Below are positions 28,560 through 38,585 of a stretch of DNA of 64,000 bases, piece by piece. The notes beneath the pieces are model-generated. The model made no database searches. It was not told the origin of the DNA and worked only from the letters and a program-made list of their open reading frames with translations. This DNA is from Litoribacterium kuwaitense (GTDB taxonomy: Bacteria; Bacillota; Bacilli; Bacillales; DSM-28697), in NCBI RefSeq assembly GCF_011058155.1, contig NZ_JAALFC010000012.1:16097-80096 (forward strand). Direction: 5' to 3'. Every line of letters starts with the position of its first letter. The first letter of the stretch is position 1. A program made the translations under genes and the position numbers.

Positions 28560-29266
28560 CCGTGCTTTGGCTCCTCCATTTTATAACCAAGTCCACGGAT
28601 CGTTTTAATGTATACTGGCTTTTTCGTATCTTCCTCGATCTTTTCTCGTAAGTGACTGATATGCACGTCTACGATACGAGTATCCCCAACAAAATCATAA
28701 TTCCACACAGCGCTAAGCAATTGATCTCTCGTAAGAACTCTCCCGCGATGCTTTGCTAAATATGCGAGCAACTCAAATTCTTTCGGCGTTAATTCTAAAA
28801 CTTCTTTTTTGTAATAAGCCTCGTATTGATCGGGATACACTTCAAGATCGCCTAAAACAACAAACGGGTGGTCTGTTGATTCTTCTGACGTAGGAATTTG
28901 CGTACGACGAAGAATCGCTTTGACCCGCGCAACAACTTCTCGAGGACTAAAGGGCTTCGTCATATAATCATCTGCACCTAATTCTAAGCCAAGCACTTTA
29001 TCAAACTCATCATCTTTGGCAGTCAGCATTAAAATCGGCAGTTGATTTTTTTGCTGTCGAAGCTGCTTGCATACTTCCACGCCGTCAATTTTAGGCAACA
29101 TTAAATCTAAAACCACGAGGGTGATCTCTTCTTCTAATATTTTTTGAAGCGCCTCTTCACCATCGTTGGCTGTAATCACATCATAACCAGCCTGCTGTAA
29201 ATTGTACTGCAATAAAGTGACGATTGATGGTTCATCGTCAACAACTAGAATCGTTTTTTCACTCAC
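28556..29266 (-). CDS. phoP: Phosphate-regulon response regulator PhoP
   Basis: The 236-residue OmpR-family regulator has a receiver domain (VVDDEPSIVTLLQY; phospho-acceptor Asp in LVVLDLMLPKIDG; Lys in DYMTKPFSPREVVAR). The winged-helix DNA-binding domain contains LTPKEFELLAYLAKHRGRV and VDVHISHLREKIE. It activates phosphate-starvation genes on binding PHO boxes. The stop overlaps the start of phoR, so the two are translationally coupled. Upstream is mdh, separated by a terminator. Confidence 0.96.
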   Translation of the reverse strand: MSEKTILVVDDEPSIVTLLQYNLQQAGYDVITANDGEEALQKILEEEITLVVLDLMLPKIDGVEVCKQLRQQKNQLPILMLTAKDDEFDKVLGLELGADDYMTKPFSPREVVARVKAILRRTQIPTSEESTDHPFVVLGDLEVYPDQYEAYYKKEVLELTPKEFELLAYLAKHRGRVLTRDQLLSAVWNYDFVGDTRIVDVHISHLREKIEEDTKKPVYIKTIRGLGYKMEEPKHG

Positions 29267-29408
29267 AATTGGGTCCTCCTGCTTTGAATTCCCCTTACAT
29301 CATAGGTTCTCTCTATATTATATTCATCATACTACCAAATCGACCAAGACAAAAGACTTTCAAAATGCTTCTTTTATGTTATTCGTATTGTTATGTATTT
29401 TTAAGAAC

Positions 29409-29437
29409 AAAAAACGAGCCCTGCATCGCAAGACTCG
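29409..29437 (-). terminator. Terminator of mdh
   Basis: CGAGTC / GGCTCG stem (29415-29420 with 29432-29437) followed on the minus strand by TTTTTT (29409-29414). Confidence 0.8.
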
Positions 29438-29459
29438 CTCAAATAGAGAAAACTTCACG

Positions 29460-30398
29460 CTATGCCAGAACGGCCATCACTTTTTTCACAGACTCGGCTG
29501 ATTTGTCAAGTGCGGTTTTCTCTTCCTCTGTTAAATCAAGCTCAATGATTCTCTCCAGACCTGCACCGCCAAGAACGGTTGGCACACCTAGATAAATGCC
29601 TTCATACCCGTATTCTCCCTCTAACAAAGCGATCGAAGGAAGCACACGCTTTTGATCTTTTAAAATCGCTTCAACCATTTCTGTTAAAGAAGCAGCTGGT
29701 GCATAATAGGCACTTCCGTTTCCAAGAAGACTAACGATTTCACCGCCACCTTTTCTTGTCCGTTCAACTATGGCGTCCAACCTTTCTTGAGACACGAGCT
29801 GATCGACAGGTACACCGCCAACAGAGGAATAACGGATCAAAGGAACCATGTCGTCACCGTGCCCACCTAAAACGAAACCAGTGACATCCTTCACAGATAA
29901 GTTCACTTCTTCAGCGATGAATGTTCGGAAACGAGCTGTATCAAGAATGCCTGATTGTCCGATAACGCGTTCTTTCGGGAGGCCAGAAGCCTTGTAGACC
30001 GCATAGGTCATCGCATCTACTGGATTCGTTAGCACGATAATCGTCGTATTCGGAGAGTGTTTTACAATTTCTTTTGTGACGGATGTCATGATCTTCGCAT
30101 TTGTGCTGACGAGATCATCACGACTCATGCCAGGTTTTCTTGCAATACCGGCTGTGATGACAACGATGTCCGACCCTGCTGTATCCTCGTAATCAGAAGT
30201 TCCTTTCACATGGGCATCAAAACCTTGAACTGGACTTGCTTCAAGCATGTCCAACGCTTTGCCTTGTGTTGGCTTTTCTTGGTCAGGAATATCTACGAGG
30301 ACGACATCTGCCAGCTCTTTTTGCGCAACCATGAGTGCGGTTGTTGCGCCTGTAAATCCTGCTCCGATGACAGATACTTTTCTTCTTTGGATGGTCAC
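29460..30398 (-). CDS. mdh: Malate dehydrogenase
   Basis: The 312-residue LDH-like malate dehydrogenase has the NAD-binding motif [19 protein letters not shown], the MDH substrate loop [15 protein letters not shown] (Arg pairs for dicarboxylate) and the catalytic segment [18 protein letters not shown] with the active His. It converts malate to oxaloacetate with NAD. AGGAGGATC lies before the start. It forms the TCA gene group citZ-icd-mdh, but here three tandem repeat units and a hairpin separate it from icd, so independent expression is possible. Confidence 0.96.
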   Translation of the reverse strand: MTIQRRKVSVIGAGFTGATTALMVAQKELADVVLVDIPDQEKPTQGKALDMLEASPVQGFDAHVKGTSDYEDTAGSDIVVITAGIARKPGMSRDDLVSTNAKIMTSVTKEIVKHSPNTTIIVLTNPVDAMTYAVYKASGLPKERVIGQSGILDTARFRTFIAEEVNLSVKDVTGFVLGGHGDDMVPLIRYSSVGGVPVDQLVSQERLDAIVERTRKGGGEIVSLLGNGSAYYAPAASLTEMVEAILKDQKRVLPSIALLEGEYGYEGIYLGVPTVLGGAGLERIIELDLTEEEKTALDKSAESVKKVMAVLA

Positions 30399-30425
30399 TA
30401 GTTGATCCTCCTTCTGTTTTTATCC

Positions 30426-30552
30426 TGTTGACAAACGCTTTCACCCGTCGTTGCTCGGATCACTCGTCCACTCATGAACTTGATGTTCTATTCGTGTCCT
30501 CACTCACCTTCGCGCCTAGTCTGACAAGCGTTTTCAACCCAGGATGATGTTC
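30426..30552 (+). repeat. Tandem intergenic repeat, unit 1
   Basis: The unit of about 127 bases begins TGTTGACAAACGCTTTCA and ends with GACAAGCGTTTTCAA plus a short AGGATGA tail. The ends are complementary: TTGA-C-AAACGCTT with AAGCGTTT-T-TCAA, 12 pairs with one mismatch. A small inner hairpin GAAC-TTGAT-GTTC lies in the centre. Unit 2 differs at only a handful of positions. It lies between icd and mdh; no coding frame. Confidence 0.85.
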
Positions 30553-30680
30553 TGTTGACAAACGCTTTCATCCGTCGTTGCTCGGCTCACTCGTCCACTC
30601 ATGAACTTGATGTTCTATTCGTGTCCTCACTCACCTTCGCGCCTAGTCTGACAAGCGTTTTCAAGTCAGGATGATCGTTC
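30553..30680 (+). repeat. Tandem intergenic repeat, unit 2
   Basis: A near-identical copy of unit 1, offset by 127 bases, with the same complementary ends and GAAC-TTGAT-GTTC inner hairpin. Differences include CATCC for CACCC, GGCTC for GGATC, and CAAGTC for CAACCC in the tail. Confidence 0.85.
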
Positions 30681-30760
30681 TGTTGACAAACGCTCTCATC
30701 CCTCGTTGCTCTTCGAGTGTTTTTGACTCAGTGCCAAAGCGAGTTCAAGTCAGGATGAAG
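30681..30760 (+). repeat. Tandem intergenic repeat, unit 3 (internally shortened)
   Basis: It begins TGTTGACAAACGCTCTCATCC and CTCGTTGCTC like units 1 and 2, and ends GAGTTCAAGTCAGGATGA. The middle section with the GAAC/GTTC hairpin is missing. This is a degenerate copy. Confidence 0.7.
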
Positions 30761-30792
30761 CATTGGCTCGATTCGATTATCCCTCTTAAACT

Positions 30793-30832
30793 GAGTGTAG
30801 ACAAAGTCTTTATTATGACTTTGTCTACACTC
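30793..30832. other. Perfect 16-bp hairpin after icd (possible terminator)
   Basis: GAGTGTAGACAAAGTC (30793-30808) pairs perfectly with GACTTTGTCTACACTC (30817-30832). It lies 40 bases past the icd stop but lacks a U-tract, so it is an atypical terminator or an mRNA 3'-end stabiliser. It shares TGTAGACAAA with the pheT terminator and the repeat at 48030-48147. Confidence 0.7.
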
Positions 30833-30872
30833 TGAGAGTGACGCCTTTCTCAAAGCGCTAGCTCACTATTTT

Positions 30873-32147
30873 TTACGCACCCATATTTTTGATGAGTGCA
30901 TCACCGAACTCAGAGCATTTTACTTCTGTAGCCCCGTCCATTAAACGAGCAAAGTCGTAAGTAACCACTTTCTCTGCGATTGTTTTTTCCATTGCTTTAA
31001 TGATAAGGTCTGCAGCTTCATTCCACTTCAAGTGTTCAAGCATTAAGACACCAGAAAGAATGACAGAAGATGGGTTGACTTTGTCAAGCCCTGCATATTT
31101 TGGTGCTGTTCCATGTGTTGCTTCAAAAATAGCATGTCCAGATTCATAGTTAATATTTGCTCCTGGAGCAATTCCAATTCCACCTACCTGTGCAGCTAAA
31201 GCGTCGGAAATGTAGTCACCATTTAGGTTCATCGTTGCAACAACATCGAACTCTTTTGGACGAGTCAAGATTTGCTGAAGGAAAATGTCAGCAATTGCAT
31301 CTTTAATGATGAGCTTACCTTCTGCTTCTGCTTTGGATTGAGCTTCATCTGCAGCAGCACGGCCTTTTTCTTCAACAATTTTGTCGTACTCAACCCATGT
31401 GAAGACTTTATCGCCGTACTCTTCCTCAGCCACTTCATAGCCCCAGTTTTTAAAGGAGCCTTCTGTAAACTTCATAATGTTTCCTTTATGAACGAGGGTT
31501 ACAGACTTACGGTTTTCCTTAAGTGCGTATTCAATGGCTGCACGTACGAGACGCTTCGTACCTTCAGCAGAAATAGGCTTAATACCGATACCAGATGTTT
31601 CTGGGAAGCGAATTTTGTTTACGCCCATGTCATCTTTAAGGAAAGCGATGACTTTTTTCACTTCATCTGAGCCTTCCTGATATTCGATCCCTGCGTAAAT
31701 GTCCTCAGTATTTTCACGGAAGATCACCATATCTGTATCTTCAGGACGTTTAAGCGGAGAAGGAACTCCTTCAAAATAACGAACTGGACGAAGGCATGTA
31801 AACAGATCGAGCTCTTGACGAAGCGCAACATTCAGTGAACGAATTCCACCACCGATTGGTGTAGTTAAAGGCCCTTTAATCGCGATTTTATAGTCACGGA
31901 TAACATCAAGTGTTTCACTTGGGAGCCACTCACCAGTTTGGTTGTATGCTTTTTCCCCAGCTAATACTTCTTTCCAAGCGATGCTCTTCTCGCCGTTATA
32001 TGCTTTTTCAACAGCAGCTTCGATAACTTTGGAAGCAGAAGCCCAAATGTCTGGACCAGTGCCATCGCCTTCAATATAAGGAATTACAGGTGTGTTAGGT
32101 ACGTTGAGTACACCATTATTTTCTGTAATACGTTCTCCCTGAGTCAT
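30873..32147 (-). CDS. icd: Isocitrate dehydrogenase (NADP+)
   Basis: The 424-residue enzyme is of the prokaryotic NADP-IDH type. [19 protein letters not shown] begins the core. The substrate-binding loop [18 protein letters not shown] contains the Ser that is phosphorylated in E. coli. [32 protein letters not shown] and [17 protein letters not shown] cover cofactor and metal sites. It oxidises isocitrate to 2-oxoglutarate. It lies 37 bases downstream of citZ, likely cotranscribed, with AGGAGG before its start. Confidence 0.97.
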   Translation of the reverse strand: MTQGERITENNGVLNVPNTPVIPYIEGDGTGPDIWASASKVIEAAVEKAYNGEKSIAWKEVLAGEKAYNQTGEWLPSETLDVIRDYKIAIKGPLTTPIGGGIRSLNVALRQELDLFTCLRPVRYFEGVPSPLKRPEDTDMVIFRENTEDIYAGIEYQEGSDEVKKVIAFLKDDMGVNKIRFPETSGIGIKPISAEGTKRLVRAAIEYALKENRKSVTLVHKGNIMKFTEGSFKNWGYEVAEEEYGDKVFTWVEYDKIVEEKGRAAADEAQSKAEAEGKLIIKDAIADIFLQQILTRPKEFDVVATMNLNGDYISDALAAQVGGIGIAPGANINYESGHAIFEATHGTAPKYAGLDKVNPSSVILSGVLMLEHLKWNEAADLIIKAMEKTIAEKVVTYDFARLMDGATEVKCSEFGDALIKNMGA

Positions 32148-32184
32148 GTGTACATTCCTCCTGAATGATTATTATTTTATTGAA

Positions 32185-33303
32185 TTATCCACGGTCTGCC
32201 ATTGGAACAAATGTCTCTTTTACTTTGCCTACATACTCCGCACGAGGACGAATCAAGCGATTATTCTCGTATTGTTCAAGAATGTGCGCAATCCATCCTG
32301 ACACACGGCTGACAGCAAAAATGGGTGTAAACAAATCGTGGTCAATCCCAAGGCTGTGATAAACAGATGCTGAATAAAAGTCAACATTTGGCGGTAGATT
32401 TTTCTGACCAGTAACAATGTCTTCAATGGTCACAGACATATCATACCATTTTGTCTCACCTGTTACTTTTGTCAACTCACTAGACATTTTCTTTAAGTGC
32501 TTCGCTCTTGGATCACCTGTACGATACACACGATGCCCAAAGCCCATAATCTTTTCTTTATTGTCGAGAGCTTTTTGTATGTACGGCTCTGCATTGTCGA
32601 CAGTGCCAATCTCCGACAGCATTCTCATAACGCGTTCATTGGCCCCACCGTGCAAAGGTCCTTTCAATGCACCAATCGCAGATGTAATACCTGAGTACAT
32701 GTCTGAGAGCGTCGCAACACACACTCTAGCCGTAAACGTCGATGCGTTCAATTCATGATCCGCATGCAGAACTAAAGCTTTATTAAAGGCTTCAACGCTA
32801 ATCTCATCAGGCTCCTTACCTGTCAGCATGTACAAGAAATTTGCAGCAATGCTGAGCTCCATTTTAGGTGCGACAGGTTCTCCGCCATTACGAATTCGGG
32901 AAAACGCTGTCACGAGCGTAGGCAATTGAGCTTGAAGTCGAATGGCTTTGCGGCGGTTTGCTTCAACAGAGTCATCATCAGCTTCTTTGTCAAGAACACC
33001 TAGCATTGAAACCGCTGTTCTAAGCGCTGCCATTGGATGGACATGTTGAAGGTCATATGATTTTAAATGGTCTATGACTTCCTCTGGCAACGTAGCATGC
33101 TCTGAAAGCTGTTGCGTAAACGTGTGATACTCTTCCTCTGTCGGTAATTTGCCAAACCATAGCAAATAGACAACTTCCTCGAAAGAAGCGTTTTCGGCTA
33201 AGTCATCAATGTTATACCCTCTGTATGTAAGGACATCATCAATGATTGAACTGATGGACGATTGTGTCGCCACAACGCCTTCAAGTCCGCGACTGACTGT
33301 CAT
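32185..33303 (-). CDS. citZ: Citrate synthase
   Basis: The 372-residue type II-like bacterial citrate synthase has catalytic His in LHADHELNASTFTARV and in GFGHRVYRTGDPRAKHLKKM, and Asp in PNVDFYSASVYHSLGI. It condenses acetyl-CoA with oxaloacetate. AGGAGAG precedes the ATG. It is the first gene of the citZ-icd(-mdh) unit and has a good sigma-A promoter at 33381-33409. Confidence 0.97.
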   Translation of the reverse strand: MTVSRGLEGVVATQSSISSIIDDVLTYRGYNIDDLAENASFEEVVYLLWFGKLPTEEEYHTFTQQLSEHATLPEEVIDHLKSYDLQHVHPMAALRTAVSMLGVLDKEADDDSVEANRRKAIRLQAQLPTLVTAFSRIRNGGEPVAPKMELSIAANFLYMLTGKEPDEISVEAFNKALVLHADHELNASTFTARVCVATLSDMYSGITSAIGALKGPLHGGANERVMRMLSEIGTVDNAEPYIQKALDNKEKIMGFGHRVYRTGDPRAKHLKKMSSELTKVTGETKWYDMSVTIEDIVTGQKNLPPNVDFYSASVYHSLGIDHDLFTPIFAVSRVSGWIAHILEQYENNRLIRPRAEYVGKVKETFVPMADRG

Positions 33304-33380
33304 GGAATTCTCTCCTTTGCAAAAAAATAATCCCTCTTAAGACCTTCGTCATGTTAAAGCTATGCAATGCATATACGTCT

Positions 33381-33409
33381 ATTATAACGAATCATTGGTC
33401 GTTTGTGAA
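33381..33409 (-). promoter_or_regulatory. Sigma-A promoter of citZ
   Basis: TTCACA (33404-33409) and TATAAT (33381-33386) with a 17-base spacer, giving a leader of about 70 bases before citZ. Confidence 0.75.
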
Positions 33410-33430
33410 TCGATTGGTTCCGGTGAGCGA

Positions 33431-33901
33431 TCAGCCACCTAATTTTTGCACAAATGAAATAATGATCGCAGCTATACCTGCACCGATCAAAGGGCCGACG
33501 GCGACTCCGTTGAAAAGAACGACCGCAAGTATAGTGCCGATGACGAGCGCCGCAGTTAGATGAGGGTCATTGCTTAATAAAGAAAGGCCGCTTTTTGCGA
33601 CAAGAGCAACAAACACCCCTGCACCAACAGCGATCCAGGCATTCGAGGACTTTGCGGCTTCACCAAGCTGTTTAAAGCCAATCTCTCCTGTCGCAATGGG
33701 GACAAGCACTGCAACCGTAATCACTGTTACACCGATCATTAGCCCTTTATCGTGAAGAAATGCCATTGGCTTTTCCTCGGCTCCGCTCGCTTTTAATGCG
33801 GCTAAAACGAGGACAGCAATATACAGCGTTTTATTTTTTACGATGAGCCCAATCACAAACAATAAAGATAAAAAGATATAGGGGCCTATCGCTGCCATCA
33901 T
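33431..33901 (-). CDS. ytwI: DUF441 family membrane protein (YtwI)
   Basis: The 156-residue protein has four hydrophobic segments (IGPYIFLSLLFVIGLIVKN; GLMIGVTVITVAVLVPIATG; WIAVGAGVFVALVAKSGL; LTAALVIGTILAVVLFNGVAVG). The family-typical DPHLTAALVIGTI and GVAVGPLIGAGIAA sequences are present. Function unknown. The ATG at 33901 is chosen because GAGGTGAACAC precedes it. It is divergent from ytvI and upstream of citZ, the B. subtilis order. Confidence 0.85.
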   Translation of the reverse strand: MMAAIGPYIFLSLLFVIGLIVKNKTLYIAVLVLAALKASGAEEKPMAFLHDKGLMIGVTVITVAVLVPIATGEIGFKQLGEAAKSSNAWIAVGAGVFVALVAKSGLSLLSNDPHLTAALVIGTILAVVLFNGVAVGPLIGAGIAAIIISFVQKLGG

Positions 33902-33987
33902 GTGTTCACCTCTAATCAATCTTACGTCTTAGTCATGTAATTACGCCAATGCAATGTACGCATCACGTGTTAGAAAGGGAGAACTCT

Positions 33988-35097
33988 GTGAATCGAAAAG
34001 ATACACGTCACTTCTTTATATTCGCACGCGCAATTTTACTTTTTACGACCATAGGGATCATCCTTATTGCAATTTATGGGACACTCCGCTATGCCTACCC
34101 TTTTCTGATCGCATTTTTACTTGCCTGGATCATGAACCCAGCTATCGAATGGCTCAAAAAACGATTGGGCTTTCATCGCTTGACCGCTGTTTTTTTTATC
34201 ATGGTTGGCTTTCTCGGTGTGTTAGGATTCCTCCTTTTTGTTACCGTTTCCGAGATGATCTCTGGGACAAGCTATTTAATCTCGGTACTACCGCCACACA
34301 TCGACCGGTTGATTGCCAATGTGAATGACATTATTTTAAACGTATATACGCTCATTGAAGCGCAACTTCATTCATTGAACAACGATCAACAAGATTGGAT
34401 TGAAAATCAGCTTGTGCAACTTCTTGACAACATAGGTGAGGCGGTCAAAACCGTCGTGCAAGGTACGCTCGTCCTTATCCCTGGACTGCTTTCCTTCGTG
34501 CCGAATACAGCAGTCGTCCTTATTTGTATTTTACTAGGAACCTTTTTTATCTCGAAAGATTGGCCACGAGTCACAGGCTGGATAAAGCGCATGTGCCCTC
34601 CGCTATGGCAACGGAGCTGGTCGTCCATTCTGCAAACCTTTAAACATTCATTTAATGGCTTTATTAAAGCACAGTTCATTCTTGTCAGCATTTCTACCGT
34701 AATTGTCTGGCTTGGTTTAACGTTTTTGAACATCGATTATGCGTTAACGATCGCTTTGCTCATAGGCATGGTAGACCTTTTGCCTTATGCTGGGACAGGG
34801 CTCGTTTTTTTACCGTGGATGATTTATTTGTTCTTTCAAGCCAGATACGAAGCAGTGATAGGTTTAGCTATTTTGTATGGCATTATTATCATTTCAAGAC
34901 AATTACTTGAGCCGAAAATTCTCTCAAGTCAAATTGGCATTCATCCACTGTCGACATTGATTTCAATGTTTGTTTTATTTCAGTGGATCGGAGTTGCAGG
35001 CTTATTTCTAGGGCCTTTTGTAATAGTTGCTTTTCGCGCTTTACACGAAGCGGGCTTATTTAAAGAGGCATGGAACTATATTACACGCTCGGATTAA
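33988..35097 (+). CDS. ytvI: AI-2E family transporter / sporulation integral membrane protein YtvI
   Basis: The 369-residue protein has seven to eight membrane segments. The family pattern includes PFLIAFLLAWIMNPAIEWLKK near the N terminus, and IGMVDLLPYAGTGLVFLPW and EPKILSSQIGIHPLSTLISMF towards the C terminus. Members export small solutes (AI-2, sodium), but the substrate here is unknown. The start is a GTG at 33988-33990 preceded by AAAGGGAG. Its stop overlaps tail-to-tail with the stop of fxsA at 35094-35097. Confidence 0.85.
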   Translation: MNRKDTRHFFIFARAILLFTTIGIILIAIYGTLRYAYPFLIAFLLAWIMNPAIEWLKKRLGFHRLTAVFFIMVGFLGVLGFLLFVTVSEMISGTSYLISVLPPHIDRLIANVNDIILNVYTLIEAQLHSLNNDQQDWIENQLVQLLDNIGEAVKTVVQGTLVLIPGLLSFVPNTAVVLICILLGTFFISKDWPRVTGWIKRMCPPLWQRSWSSILQTFKHSFNGFIKAQFILVSISTVIVWLGLTFLNIDYALTIALLIGMVDLLPYAGTGLVFLPWMIYLFFQARYEAVIGLAILYGIIIISRQLLEPKILSSQIGIHPLSTLISMFVLFQWIGVAGLFLGPFVIVAFRALHEAGLFKEAWNYITRSD

Positions 35098-35492
35098 AAC
35101 CGTCTAAAGAAAATAAAGTTGCGCTGCAATGCTATGTAAGAAATTAGTTTTTTAATGAGCTGTTTCGGTCCTCGTCGTAAAGGAGGTAAAAGCAAGACAA
35201 ATCCGACTGTATCTGTGATAAAGCCCGGTGTCAGTAAAAAAATCCCTCCAACGACAATACACGCACCGTCCAACAATTCTTCAGTTGGGGGAATCCCTTG
35301 ATTCGTCTTCATCCGAATGGCTTCCAATACTTTACTTCCTTCTTTCTTTAAAAGCCATGCTCCGATGACGCCCGTCAATAGTATACCGATGACAGTCGGC
35401 CAAAAACCGATCACTCGCCCAAGTAAAATAAACAATATCGTTTCAAGAAGTGGCACAATAATGAATAATAGTAGCCCTTTTTTCAAGCGCAT
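35094..35492 (-). CDS. fxsA: FxsA family membrane protein (YtzA-like)
   Basis: The 132-residue protein carries the FxsA signature. N-terminal LLLFIIVPLLETILFILLGRVIGFWPTVIGILLTGVIGAWLLKKEG spans two helices (quoted pieces: LLETILFILLGRVIGFWPT; GVIGAWLLKKEG), followed by DGACIVVGGIFLLTPGFITD. E. coli FxsA suppresses F exclusion of phage T7 when overproduced; its normal role is unknown. It lies downstream of pyk after a terminator and convergent with ytvI, with overlapping stop codons. Confidence 0.88.
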   Translation of the reverse strand: MRLKKGLLLFIIVPLLETILFILLGRVIGFWPTVIGILLTGVIGAWLLKKEGSKVLEAIRMKTNQGIPPTEELLDGACIVVGGIFLLTPGFITDTVGFVLLLPPLRRGPKQLIKKLISYIALQRNFIFFRRF

Positions 35493-35528
35493 TCACTCCT
35501 TCTTTAAAATAAACGACCTATTTATGAG

Positions 35529-35557
35529 AAAAAAAGAGGGCTCTTTTAGTAGCCCTC
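35529..35557 (-). terminator. Rho-independent terminator between pyk and fxsA
   Basis: GAGGGCT (35536-35542) / AGCCCTC (35551-35557) stem followed on the minus strand by a run of seven T. Confidence 0.88.
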
Positions 35558-35682
35558 ACAAGCTTGTTGCCAGCCGCTTACGTTCTCCATTAGCTCACTC
35601 GTCTTCACAAAGCGCTGCATTTTGTTGAAACTTTTCAGAACGAGTATTTAGGCGAAAAATGAAAAAACCCCTTCTCATGCAC

Positions 35683-35719
35683 AAGTGGAGACAAAATTTA
35701 CTAGGATTTGTCTCCACTT
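35683..35719 (-). terminator. Hairpin directly after pyk
   Basis: Perfect 13-bp stem AAGTGGAGACAAA (35683-35695) / TTTGTCTCCACTT (35707-35719), 32 bases beyond the pyk stop. A T-run follows only about 20 bases later on the minus strand. The stem is a one-base variant of the TGTAGACAAA stems after pheT and icd. Confidence 0.6.
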
Positions 35720-35750
35720 TTAAAGAAGGCTCTACGTATGACTTATCTAT

Positions 35751-37504
35751 TTATAGTACACTTGTATGCCCGCTATAGACGTCTCCATTTTGTGAATCGA
35801 TCGTAATTTCTTGTCCATTTTTGATGAGGCTAGTGGCATTATCCACACCAACAATGACTGGAATACCTAGATTGAGACCGACAACAGCTCCATGCGTCGT
35901 CAGACCACCCTCTTCGGTAATTAACCCTGCACACTTCTCGAGCGCCGGCATCATATCTTTATCTGTCGCCGATGTGACAAGAATGTCACCCTCGTTGACA
36001 TTTGCATTAGCCTCTTCTGCATTTTTTGCAACGACTGCGCGGCCAAAAGCAGTACGGCGACCAATACCTGTCCCTTTAAGAAGAATATCTCCAACGACGT
36101 GAACCTTCATAAGATTTGTATTTCCAGACTCACCAATTGGAACGCCGCCAGTAATAATGATTAAATCTCCGCGCGACACAACCTTAGTCAACAAACTTTT
36201 TTGAACTGCATTCTCAAGCATTTCATCGATGGAAGATGTATTTTCACCATTGATGGCCTGCACTCCCCACACGAGCGACATACGACGGTTTGTCGCTTCG
36301 TTCATCGTCACGGCGACAATGGGCGCCTTCGGGCGGTACTTAGAAATCATTTTTGCCGTATAACCACTTTCCGTTGGAGCGACAATCGCGGCAACATCTA
36401 GGTTAAGCGCCGTATGTGCGACCGACTGTCCAATGGCATTTGTAATTGTCTTATTGCTGCTTTTTGACGACTTGTCTAACAGAGATTTGTAGTCAAGCGC
36501 TTGTTCTGCACGCTCGGCAATGTTGGCCATCGTCTGTACAGCGACGACTGGGTAATCACCCGCAGCCGTTTCGCCGGAGAGCATAATGGCGTCAGTGCCG
36601 TCAAGAATGGCATTGGCAACGTCACTCGCTTCGGCGCGTGTTGGACGCGGATTACGCTGCATTGAGTCAAGCATTTGTGTGGCTGTAATGACCGGCTTAC
36701 CCATGCTATTACAAATGCCAATCAACCTTTTCTGAACGTGAGGAACTTCTTCGGCAGGAATTTCAACGCCTAAATCACCCCGAGCCACCATCAAACCATC
36801 AGATACTTCAAGGATCTCCTCGATGTTATCGACGCCTTCTTGATTCTCGATTTTAGGAATGATTTGGATCGGTGAGCCACCGTTTTTCTCTAAAAGCTCA
36901 CGAATTTCTAACACATCAGATGCGCGGCGGATAAATGAAGCGGCAATAAAATCAACGCCTTGCTCCACGCCAAAGAGGATGTCGTTCGCATCCTTTTCTG
37001 TCATGCCCGGTAAATTCACCGATACATTGGGAACGTTAACACCCTTTTTGCTTTTTAATTGACCGCTATTTAATACTTTTGTATAAATATTGCGCTCATC
37101 AGCGGAAACTACTTCAAGCTCAATTAATCCATCATCAAGAAGAATCTTTGACCCTGGATGCACGTCGTTAACAAGTCCATCATATGTGACTGAAATCTTT
37201 TCTTCCGTGCCGGCGACTTCGTCCATTGAAACAATTAAATCTTGTCCCTTTTCCAACTCAACGACTTCCGTCGCCATCGAATGTGTCCGAATTTCTGGCC
37301 CTTTTGTATCTAGAAGAATAGCCACTGTTTTGCCTGTTTCTTGACAGGCTTTACGGATATTTTTAATCCGGTTTCCGTGTTCTTCAAAATCACCGTGGGA
37401 AAGTTGAGTCGAGCAACATTCATCCCTGAGTTCATTAGCTCGACTAGTGTCTCATAATTCTCACTAACTGGGCCTATTGTACAAACAATTTTCGTTTTGC
37501 GCAT
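35751..37504 (-). CDS. pyk: Pyruvate kinase (with C-terminal PEP-utilising extra domain), apparent frameshift
   Basis: The joined protein is about 585 residues, the length of Bacillus Pyk. It starts [20 protein letters not shown]. The frame breaks near 37400-37402 (A3 run): one extra base gives [20 protein letters not shown] and joins to [15 protein letters not shown]. Core motifs include [25 protein letters not shown] and ATQMLDSM. The last ~100 residues form the mobile PEP-utiliser-like domain ([21 protein letters not shown]) present in Bacillus enzymes. It makes ATP and pyruvate from PEP. Downstream of pfkA in one glycolytic operon. Confidence 0.95.
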
Positions 37505-37536
37505 AATCTTGTGCCTCCTGTTTCCTGATTCACTTG

Positions 37537-38532
<996 letters not shown>

Positions 38533-38585
38533 TTAAAAGATACCATGAACCTTATAGGCAAACAACGTTCTACATCAAAAATAAT

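Noticed and set aside
30426..30760. Three repeated units as a CRISPR array
   Set aside because: Units are about 127 bases and contiguous, without short repeats separated by unique spacers, and no cas genes are nearby.
35575..35640. Another copy of the intergenic repeat between fxsA and pyk
   Set aside because: Only an 11-base match (GCTCACTCGTC) and no paired ends; could be chance.
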